A DNA stretch of 64,000 nt from Paratinospora sagittata (taxonomy: Eukaryota > Streptophyta > Magnoliopsida > Ranunculales > Menispermaceae): assembly GCA_035771175.1 (NCBI GenBank), contig CM069608.1:7167419-7231418 (forward strand). Reading direction: 5' to 3'. This document shows positions 1 through 10,700 of this stretch, piece by piece (the first letter of the stretch is position 1; each line of letters opens with the position of its first letter). The notes beneath the pieces were generated by a model. It searched no databases. It saw only the letters and a program-made list of their open reading frames with translations, and was not told the DNA's origin. A program made the position numbers and the translations under genes.

Positions 1-1641
1 TTCCCTAGGCCGGCACTAGCTACTTTTTTTATAGAACATGACTTGAAATATCTATTTGTCAAAAACAAGCTGCTCTATCAATATTTCATTTCACTTCATC
101 TTTTGGCTTGACTATATCTTTATTGTTTTGCTCAACTCAACTCAACTATGCCTATTCCCAACTACATGAAGTTCAGTAAATGAATTCACTTTCTTCACTC
201 CACTCTATCAAGTGCTAGGTCGACATTTATATTACAAGTTGTTATATCTTTATCAAATATATTATCTATGCTATTTTAAGTCTTCATCAACCTCTATCAT
301 TATGATAAGGATTAATTAGTAGGCCTATTTTAGTAGGATTTGAGTTGTTGATTTTGTTGAATTTTAATTATTTAAACTTTGCAACAGTCTTGAGTTTCAG
401 CTGTTTAAATTTTGTAGGACTCTAGTTCTTATTCTTAGAAGGATTCTAGTTTGCAGTAATTTAGTCCTACTATGACTCTAATTTCCTAGTTCTACTAGAA
501 GTCTAATGTGGGTCTTTATTAATATTCAGTTTTGTAACAGGGATTGGTGGGTTTATTGAATATGAATTAATCTAACAATTTCTTCTTTATCTTTTGTGCT
601 GCATCACATTACCATGGATTGTTTATAGGTCACTCGTTCTAACTAATGTACCCAATGGTCTCTGTTATATGTGTCTAATATCCAAACTACTTTGATAAGT
701 TTTCTCTCATTTTATCTCCGATTGAGGCTGCTCTACCATTTCTCGAATGTGTTCATTTCTAATTTTATTTTTCAATATATACCATATATCCATCTTGACA
801 TTTATATTTACGTTACATTTGATTTGTTAACATGTTATTTCGTTATTGCCCAATATTTTGTGCCATAAAGCACGGTTGGCGTAATAGCACTTTTATAAAA
901 TTTTCCTTTCAACTTTAATGGGATGCGTTGATCATATAATTCTCCAAAAGTGCTCCTGCACTCAAACCAACCTGCTTTAACTCTATGATTAACATTATCT
1001 CCTATTTTTCCCTCCTTAGGGCAATCAAAGACAATATTACATGCATCACACAATTGATCATGGTTGCAAGTTTTACTTAATTCTGATTTTATCCTGCTGT
1101 AGTAATGTGGGGGTTATGGGTTGAGCACGATGCATCCTTTCCTGTCTTACTTTGTAAAATCTAAAACTGCGTCTGATTGAGTGATCATTGTCACTTATTG
1201 GACCAGGGTTTCTCTTTGTTTCTGAAGGTAGTCGTGGAACCGGGATCTCAGGTTCTTGATCTCAAAGTCTGTCCATGGTAGGGCTTTTTAAGTGTGTTTA
1301 TGTTGCTCACCAATCTAGTTTGGAAGCAATTAACTTTAAATCTGTTTTGTTGAAAGAACTATGAAAACAAAAAAAAAACAATGTTTTTGAATGTATGTTT
1401 CAGATTTAAATACTCTTTTGGTATCTTAATTGCATTATATTATCAGTCATTTGGTCCAATTTTTCTGATTGTGAAAAGTTGCTTCCACTACTTTTCTGCA
1501 GTATGTCAGGTCTTCTACACTATTTCTATTAATTAGTTTTTTTAAGAACTTGTTATTGTGATGATCAATTTGTTTGGCATTGCAAATGTGAACTTACCTA
1601 CTATAGAGTGGAACACATGACTTTTAAATAATTTTTCACAG
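1..1641 (+). other. Partial CSN7 intron (5' end outside the window)
   Basis: AT-rich sequence upstream of the first CSN7 exon seen here, ending in a pyrimidine-rich stretch and CAG at 1639-1641. It contains an antisense LINE remnant (835-1053). The stretch 300-620 looks like the R/U5 part of a decayed LTR but has no recognisable ends. No CSN7 exon was found in it. Confidence 0.6.
835..1053 (-). mobile_element. LINE reverse transcriptase fragment (antisense to CSN7)
   Basis: An open 72-codon stretch on the minus strand reads IPLKLKGKFY, then TVLYGTKYWAITK. This resembles the segment just after the RT core of plant non-LTR retrotransposons, where a KGKFYR...LYG.ECW pattern is typical. It is a short remnant with no tail or target duplication visible. 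It appears to be a different LINE family from the copies at 2.1-4.9, 22.4 and 22.7-23.8 kb, which end in a characteristic LWVSASKL motif. Assignment rests on this short motif only. Confidence 0.6.
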
Positions 1642-1731
1642 GTGCTCCCCTATGATCAACTAATGCATGAGCTAGATGTTTCAAATGTACGTGAACTTGA
1701 AGATTTTCTGATCAACGAATGCATGTATGCG
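1642..1731 (+). CDS. CSN7: CSN7 exon (PCI domain end)
   Basis: Thirty codons, phase 0 at both ends. The acceptor is CAG at 1639-1641 and the donor GTAAGC at 1732. It encodes [20 protein letters not shown] and then [10 protein letters not shown], part of the PCI winged-helix region. Confidence 0.93.
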
Positions 1732-4700
1732 GTAAGCAGTGTTCTTTATTTTATTCATTTGTTTTTGGCACTTGACCATGAGATGAGGATATTCAGCTAA
1801 TTGACATTTGGGTTAGAGGTCAATGTTGCGGGTGATCATCCTTTTTCTTCTTTTTTTATTTTGTTTAAAAGACCGATGATCATCCTTTAGAAGGATTACC
1901 TTTAACCATAAGGCAATGACATTTTTACCGGCAGTCTTTTTGACCTCTATTGTACAATGTATCGTGTAAGAGAGAAACATTGGGTGGGGGAGGGTCATCA
2001 ATAAATATAAACATTAATGTCTTTTGCATATAGCAATTTGGTGTAATGCCCAAATGTCATTTTCTGTTGTGACAATTTTTTTTACCAGAAACAGAGAATT
2101 TATATTAAGTATAAGCAGTACAGGGTATACAAACGGACAATAGTCCGATATTACAAAACAAGACTCTCCAAAATTGGAACCCACCCCCTCAACCAATCGC
2201 CCAAGGAAAAGCCTTTCGCTAACTTACTGGCACTAACCCATAAAGAGGCCAAGAAAAAAGAGTTTTTCCACACCAATTCACTCTCCTTAACTTGGTCCTC
2301 AAGTAACCTAGAATTCCTTCCTTCCAGACAGGCCAAACAACAACAATAACAATAACGCGCCAGTAGTCATGAAACTGTCTAGGTAGAACTGAGTTATTGG
2401 GAAAAGCCCATAAGGCATTGGGCGAAATTTCCCACTGCAGGACGGTCTCCCATTTTTTCCAGATCCTTCTGGAAAAATCGCACTCCACAAAAATATGTTA
2501 CTTGATTCACTACTAGCCTTACACAAACAACACCAATTAGGAGAAAGAGCCCAATTCTTAAAATGTCTTTGGAGAATATCTGCATAGTTCAACCTGTCAT
2601 GGGCAAAGGGCAATAGTCCATCCCAAAAATTTAGCTTTTGAGGTGACATGAGCTTTCCATATGAAACCATGAGAAAAATTTGGGAAAGCAACGACGGGCT
2701 CATGGTTAGAACAAAGGTGACGGAAGAAAGATTTGGAGGAAAACTCTCCCGAAGAATCAAGAGGCCATGATAATCTATCGTTATCATTAGACAAGTGTAC
2801 CCCCTCCAAAATATCAAGAAGGGAAGAGGCTTCAAAAGACTCCCTTACATAGAGATTCCTTCTAAGATGGAGACACCAAGAAGGTTTATCTCCATTAACC
2901 TCAGACGGAACCAAAAAAATCACAAATAGGATGATTATGATTGGTAGAAAGACCAAGGATATTTGGGAAAAGATCACAAAATTTGGATGTTCCACACCAA
3001 ACATCCTTCCAAAACCTAAAGGAAACACCATTCCCTAATCTGAAACAGACGAGGGGGGAGAAATAAGGGTAAATGGAATGAATAAACTTCCAAAGATTTC
3101 GATAAGAGGCTTTGGAAGACACACTGGCATCTCTTGAGTTCTGGTTTACCCCATGACGACTAACCACCACTTTATCCCAAAGAGAATCTCTTTCCTTCAG
3201 AAAACGCCATAACCACTCCCCCGCCAAGGCCTTGTTTTTGAGCACCAAGTTACCAATCCCCAAGCCCTCCTGCTCAACCATTCGACTGGACTTGCTCCAA
3301 CTCACCAAACAACCACCTCTCTCCTTATCCTCCTCCTTTCAAAGAAAGTTACACATCATGTGCTCAATCCTCGTTGCCACCATAATAGGGACTTTGAACA
3401 TAGAAAGGAAATAGGTGGGAATAGCCTCCAAAACACTCTTGATAAGAGTTAGTCTACCCCCTTTTGATAGAAAACTTCGCCTCCAGCCATCCAGCCATCC
3501 AGCCTACGAGAAATAGATAGAAGAACAGGTTCCCAGAAAGACAAAAACACCGGGTTACCCCCTAAAGGAAGTCCCAATTATGTCAAAGACCATTTACCAA
3601 TAGAGTACCCACTTAAGGAAGCTATTTCCAACAAGTTATCCTCAGTCATACAGATCCCAACGACCTGACACTTCTCCAAATTGAGTTTCATGCCTGAAAT
3701 CAAACATAATCCTTGGATGATTCTTAAGGTAGAAAGACAATCATCGGCAAATTGGAGATGAGAAACACTAATTTTGTCCCTCCCCACCATGAAGCCTTTC
3801 ACCACACCAGTCTTCGTAGCCTTCTCCATCATTCAACCCAACACATTCGCTACCAGAATGAACAAGAAGGGCGATAACGGATGCCCTTGTCTTAAGCCCC
3901 TCGAGCCGAGAACTTTGCCCCTAGGTCTTCCATTGGTAAAAAACGAAAAAGATACCGATGAAAGACACCCTTGAATCCATCTCCTCCACCGCTCTCCAAA
4001 CCCTTTCATTCTAAGAACATAATCAAGAAAGTCCCACCGCACCATATCATAAGCCTTCTCAAAGTCAGTTTTGAAAACAAGACCCTCTCTTCTGTTGGAA
4101 CGATAATCCTCCACCACCTCATTAGCAATCAAAATGGCATCCGAAATTTGACGCCCCTTTATGAAAGCCATTTGATTACTAGCAATAGTATGGTGAAGAA
4201 CCATTCTCAGCCTAGCAGCTAGAATCTTTGCAATAATTTTATAGAGACTAGTGGTGAGACTTATAGGTCTGAAATCCTTAACCTTTTTAGAGTGGACCTT
4301 TTTGGGAATAAGGGATATATAAGTCTCATTCACCCACTTGTTAATCACCCCTTTCTCGAAGAATTCATCCAAAACAAGTTTAAGATCCATCTTCAAAGTA
4401 TCCCAAAAGTCTTGGCAAAATTTCAAAGTAAATCCGTCAAGCCCCGGTGCTTTATTCCCTTCGCAATTGAAGATTGCCTCACGGATTTCCTCCAAATCAA
4501 AAGGTCTCTCCAACCATTCGCTCTCCCCCCTAGGCAATTCCTTCCAAACAATACCATCAATCCTCGACCATCCGCCATAAACAATTTGTGAAAAATTCCA
4601 CAATCTCCATCACTATATCATTCTCAGAATCTAACAAGGATCCGTCATCAATTTCAAGCTTAGTAATGCCATTCTTTGAACGATGATTACTCAAGATCCT

Positions 4701-7700
4701 ATGAAAGAATTTTGAGTTAGCATCACCTTCCTTCACCCACCTAAGCCTGGCTTTTTTAGCGGCCGCCCGATCCTCTCTACGGAGAATGGCATGAAGATCC
4801 TCCTTAGCTTTGCAACACATCTGAAATTTTTCAATAGTCCACTTTTTGAGCGGCCACATGATCCTTTCACATTTTTCAATGTGACAAATTTTGAGGATAA
4901 TAATATAATCTCAGTTGCCTTCTCGACATTAAGAGAATATGCGTATTGTTTATCAACTGTTCACATAGCGGACCATCATATTTGACATCTGTTTTTGCCC
5001 TTAATGTAGTGCTATTATCCTTCAAATTGTTGTTAGTGTCTGACCTTTAGATCCTGGGGCAAGACACCCCTTACTTTTCATACCCTGCTACATCTATCTT
5101 TCTATAATCCTGTCTCTTCACCACCTTCCAATAAGAAATATGTCCTAATGAGTTGCTATCGTAAGATTTTTAAAATGCCTTTCCACATGCACAACCAAAT
5201 GGTACTGTCAGATCTTTCCTGTTCTTGTTTTATTTTTTTCTTTCCAAATTCATGATGAATTCACTCTCCCACTAGAGCTCTGAATTCTCGATCATATTTT
5301 GGCTTTGACAGCCATTCTAGCAATTGCTAGTCTGTTAGTTTTAGTTGAAAGCATTAAAGCTGACCTTTTGGTTGATTTGATCTACGTAATTGTTCTCTCC
5401 TCAAAGGGGCACATGGATTATTCGGCCTTGAAGTGCCAATTTGTTCCCCCTGGGTAGGCTGAGCTTATCTTTAGAAGCCTCTCTTCTACCTCCTTTGTTC
5501 CAATAGGTAGCCCACATTATGAGGTTTAGTGATAAGCTAACCAGTAACCACCTGAATATGCCTTTGCAGCAGCAGCTTTCACTGAGATCATAAGGGTCTT
5601 CCAAGTTGCAACTGCTGTTTATGCCAGTTCTGCCTTGTAATTCTCATTGTAGCATCCCGGAAAACAGCCATAAACATTATTGTAGTAGTTGTTGGGTACT
5701 GATTACCGTGTGAAACACATACTAAGGGATTAGTTTTGAGATATGCAATCTAAACAATATGCAGTAGGTTTTACTGAGGATGGAACATTAGTTTTTTGCA
5801 TCTGCTAGTAAACCATTGGCTTGGCACTATAAATGCCTACTTTTTTCCATTCTTTTTCCCCCAACAAATGCCTTTTCCATATTCAGTTTTCCTAATCTTG
5901 TTAAACTTATGTTACTTATCTGTAGATGATAGATTCAATCTGCAGTTTCTTTGCTACATTTATCTCCCTCTTTTCCTACTTATGTCTTGCGCCTTGGCTT
6001 TCCATGAATTTGCTCCATTGAGCATGGTTGTGTGGTCATTGTTTTGCATTGGCTTCTTGTCAAAAAAAAAAAAAAAAAAAAAAGGTTTTGCATTGGCTGT
6101 AGATCTAATGCAACACTCCTTTGCCTAGAGTTTTGCAGAGACTGAAAGCAACATGGCATAACCCTCCTCCCCTAATTTCTGTATTTGCTCAAGAATTATG
6201 GAGGGATGGGGCTGTTTAGGTTGTACAGATCTGAAAGTAATTCATAGTGAAGTGAATGATCTTAATGTTTACTATTTGATGCCTTCTAGGGTATAGTTCG
6301 TGGAAAGCTGGACCAGTTGCGAAGATGCTTTGAGGTCAGGAGGGTTATATTCCTGGTAGTACTTTTTATTGGATTGTTTTCTTAGGCAATAACTAATTTC
6401 AATTTTCACTCGAGCTGCAGGTGCAATTTGCAGCAGGAAGGGATCTAAGACCTGAACAGCTAGGGTGTATGATACAGACTTTAGAAACATGGTAATTTAT
6501 TGTTGCTGCTATAAGTATTAACTAAACATTGAGTTATTATGCGCTAGTATGTCAAGTTTCTAGGTCTAATTTGGTATTTTGTGAAGGCGCCAAGGTGATG
6601 CTTAGGCAATTGGCCCCATCTAGGCAAGGCCTATGCAAATATATTTATTTATAGCCCCTAAATAAGTAATTAATTAGTTTTATACGCACAAACAATCTAT
6701 ATATAATTTCATACATATTCCACAATATAAGAGTCAAAAAGAATTGCTATGTTTTATACTCTACAATTTTGTGCCACAAATTAAAAAAAAATCAGAAAAA
6801 CATATTAAAAAAAAGAAGACAAATTGGCATATAGTGAAAGTATTATCTTATCATGGCAGAGGTGATGTTCCTCTCTTTGCCCGAGTTGCCTTACTTGACA
6901 CCAACCTCCTGGATTATGAACATGCTTGTATTGGTACTGTTATCACTACCCTCAGTCACAGCTCTATGGTTTTCACCATCGCCCCTGATTTCAATATCTG
7001 TCTTAGTGATCCAACTTTACCAACTAGATTTAAAGTTCAAGTTCAATTCTCTGGTGTAAGACATCGGGTTGATAGTGTTATCGCAACCCTGCATCATCAA
7101 ATGGCTTTCCGACTTCAGGATCATGCCATCCATTTACATACTCAAAAACCTCATGGCACAGTTATGGCTTTTGTCAATGACAATGAAGTCCCAACCATTG
7201 TCTAGATCCCGAAGCAGATTCCCAGAAAGGATCTCAATCAGATGATGCCTACTACTTGGTTCACAAATTATGAACAATTCCTCAAGAGTTCTGAACCAGT
7301 AACCAGTACTACCTGCCCTCTTATGAAGAAGCAGTCTGATGGCTCAGTCAAAATTAATTTTGAGCCACCACAACCCTCACAGGAACTTCTTCCTGTCCAT
7401 CACTCTATGATGATTCAACCAGTTTATAAATATCACAAGGACAGCCATCCTGTCCATTCTTTTCAGGTCTCTGGCAATCCAGTTTATCATTCTCTTGTTA
7501 ATGGTCATTTTATATGGGATTGCAATCCATATATGTGTTCCTCTGATTGCACTTGTCAGGATGACACTGAACTTGACGACTGGTTAGACAGCTCTTGTCG
7601 ATATGATGCCGATGTGCCTAAGAAACGAAGGCCCAAAATGAAATCGTCATGCAGAACTGATGCCCGACGATACTAGAGAGGCTTGGGCATCAGTCTTCTG

Positions 7701-10700
7701 ATTAAGACTGGTAGTAACCGGAGGAGCAGGAAGATGATCATAGTATCGTCGGGCATCAGTTCTGCATGACGATTTCATTTTGGGCCTTCGTTTCTTAGGC
7801 ACATCGACATCATATCGACAAGAGCTGTCTAACCAGTCGTCAAGTTCAACGTCATCCTGACAAGTGCAATCAGAGGAACACATATCTGGATTGCAATCCC
7901 ATATAAAATAACCATTGACATGAAAATGATAAACTGGATTGCTAGAGACCTGAAAAGAATGGACAGGAGGGCTGTCCTTGTGATATTTATAAACTGGTTG
8001 AATCATCATAGAGTGATGGACAGGAAGAAGTTCCTGTGAGGGCTGTGGTGGCTCAAAATTAATTTTGACTGAGCCATCAGACTGCTTCTTCATAAGAGGG
8101 CAGGTAGTACTGGTTCAGAACGCTTGAGGAATTGTTCATAATTTGTGAACCAAGTAGTAGGCATCATCTGATTAAGATCCTTTTTGAGAATCTGCTTCGG
8201 GATCTGGACAATGGTTGGAACTTCATTGTCATTGACAAAAGCCATAACTGTGCCATGAGGTTTCTGAGTACGTAAATGGATGGCATGATCCTGAAGTCGG
8301 AAAGCCATTTGATGATGCAGGGTTGCAATAACACTATCAACCCTATGTCTTACACCAGAGAAGTGAACTTGAACTTTAAATCTAGTTGGTACAGTTGGAT
8401 CACTAAGACAGATATTGAAATCAGGGGCGATGGTGAAAACCAAAGAGCTGTGACTGAGGGTAGTGATAACAATACCAATACAAGCATGTTCATAATCCAG
8501 GAGGTTGGTGTCAAGTAAGGCAACTCGGGCAAAGAGAGGAACATCACCTCTGCCATGATAAGATAAGACAAGCCGAATAGCGCCAAGATGAAGATGGGTA
8601 TAGCCATGAGCTAACCAGTGGCGTATAAAGTCAGGCTCGAATTCCAATGTAACATACTGCTCTTGATGAGTGGACTCAAGTTGGCAGTTTGTTAAAGCAG
8701 TACTTTGCACATATTCCTTGATCGGAGGGACTTTGCAAGAAATCAAAGTACGAATTGAAGTAGTAAAAGACTGACGCTTTTTTGTAAAAAGACTGTAGGG
8801 ATTTAACAGAGGAGGGACAATTTCATTTACTTTGCTATCATCAGGGATGTGGGTAACCTCTATCAACGTGTCACTTTGATATCCAATGGAAAACTGGGTG
8901 GAAAACAATATCCCTTTTATCCGTAGATGAAACCAAACCCATACAAAAGTAGATGACTTAAAACTTACTCCGTTTCAGAATCACATATAACTATGATAAA
9001 ACAAAACCGTAAGATGCATACCAGAAGTAGAAAAGTTATTATCAATACCACAAATAACCAGATCGGAAGATGACTTAAAAGTGATGTCATGCGTCAACTA
9101 AGAACGTTCGTAATCGTTCCAACAGGTGAGTAAAAACATGTAATAAGACACATGCAAGCAACACGAGAAATATTATTGCACATAACCCAAGTAGAGAAAT
9201 ATGGCTATTCATAACACAATACACATTGAGCATACATACACCGACTCTAGCAAGGAGAGAGGTATGATTCTGATACCATGTAGGGTTCTACTATCACAAC
9301 AAGTAGGTTTCTAGGACATTTTAAACACCTAAGAGAAAACATACAATAGACTCCAGAAACTCGATATGCAAATACATGCTAAAGACATACAGGACTGTGA
9401 AAACAAACTTCAGAAAATGTACACAACTCATGACGACTTGAAGAAAGCGTAAGATAGAAACGTTTTGCTTGATAGAAGACTGCAAGACTCGATGATCTTC
9501 AACGAAGCAAATGAACTCTATTTATAGAAGAGCTGGACTGGCAGATTTGAAGACGAATGGAATCCACGGACTTCAATTGATTTGAATTCCGGACAGCTGG
9601 AAAGGAGCAAGTGGATGCTTATTAGCATGTGTGGCTTGCAGGTGAACAACAACGGTTGTCGGTTGAGTGGAGATTACTTTTTGACCAAGCATTCCAAAGG
9701 TAAACAGTACTATGCTTTTACTGTAGCTGAACAATATTTTATCGGGAAAAGATTCCATTGCTTTTTATAAAGCTGGTGGATGGATGGGATGAGCATCTTG
9801 ACTGTCAGATCCTGGATAATGCGACAAAGCATCTGCGCTGGAGATAGGGACATTAGTGGAGACATCATCATGGGGAGGCACATGGGTTGGACCAGAGGAT
9901 GAGAACGAATCTTCGGTGCTGGCGATGGGGACAAGTGAAGGTGACGTGGCAGGAGAAGGCACATGCAATGCTGGGGAAGTCATGGCAATGGATACCTGCA
10001 AATTAGAGGAAGACATACCTGGGGAAGTGAAAGAGGAATGGTAGATTCGTCGATGAAGACAAGGACGAACGGGAGGAAGTTCAGTATGAACTTGTAGAGG
10101 AGAAGATCTGAGATGGTGATGACTGTACAGAGCATAATACATTGCACTAAGACAAAGGCGAGGATACGAATACGGCCGGAGCTGATTATCGTGATGTCGG
10201 TGGTGTCTGTGCTGGCGTATGGGAATACGAGTTTGAGGGGGATAGATTCTCTGCGGCTTCATCAAGAATTTCGGGGTCATCCCTGTATGGTTGAGAGTCT
10301 TCGTAATAATCATAGACTGGAGGACCTTCAAGATCTTCTAAAGCTGCATCGTGAGCTTCTTGTTCAGTAAGAATTTTGTCATACGTCAAAGGCGTATTAT
10401 CTCGCTGGGGTGCTGGCTGAGAAGATGGTGGAGATTCTGGACTGGAGAATGCCAAGGACTGAATGAGAGATGTGAGATGTTCTTCAGGAATAAACTCACA
10501 AGGACCTTGGATTATTGGAGATATATTATCTGGCTTATTGTTGATGTCGTTCAAGAATGAACAAAGACCGGATATGACCAAATCAGAGAGATGGCATGAA
10601 TACGACTGATACTGCTGAAAATAATGTTCTGCAACTAGACCCTGAGCTAAATCAGCATAAGGTTGATGGCAGATATAAATAGCAGTGTGGCGACGAGGCT

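Larger units (their letters stand above)
2076..4879 (-). mobile_element. 5'-truncated L1-type LINE with reverse transcriptase and zinc-binding domains, decayed
   Basis: The element runs on the minus strand, opposite to CSN7. From 4859 downwards, broken frames encode the linker before the RT ([20 protein letters not shown]) and the RT core at 4603-3833 ([40 protein letters not shown]). The FADD catalytic motif lies in another frame at 3832-3578. The thumb region and the zinc-binding RT-associated domain follow at 3308-2308, and the tail [11 protein letters not shown] at about 2250. Several frameshifts and stops make it a pseudogene. ORF1 and the endonuclease are missing, as expected for 5' truncation during target-primed reverse transcription. 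A short A run (T run on plus, about 2076-2083) marks the 3' end. The candidate target duplication is TGTGACAA at 2068-2075 and 4880-4887. Confidence 0.9.
1732..6289 (+). other. CSN7 intron, 4558 bases
   Basis: The intron is bounded by GTAAGC at 1732 and TAG at 6287-6289. It holds a 5'-truncated antisense LINE (2076-4879). The remainder (1732-2067 and 4888-6289) is AT-rich single-copy-looking sequence with a 23-base A run near 6061-6083. An open stretch at 5796-6128 has no protein character. Confidence 0.85.
6843..8566. repeat. Long near-perfect inverted repeat (arms of 833 and 826 bases, 65-base loop)
   Basis: Arm A is 6843-7675 and arm B 7741-8566; the loop is 7676-7740. The arms match throughout, apart from scattered substitutions and a single length difference of 7 bases (a CCAGTA-type microduplication in arm A). 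The arm lengths differ by exactly that indel. Transcribed from either strand, the segment would fold into a double-stranded hairpin of about 0.8 kb. Confidence 0.9.

Noticed and set aside
1..1641. Search for an upstream CSN7 exon encoding the helical stretch before VLPYD
   Set aside because: No in-phase segment with acceptor and donor was found, so the upstream exon is taken to lie outside the window.
5796..6128. 110-codon plus-strand frame in the CSN7 intron, hydrophobic and containing a Lys run
   Set aside because: The Lys run is simply the poly-A stretch; no domain and no splice sites linking it to CSN7.
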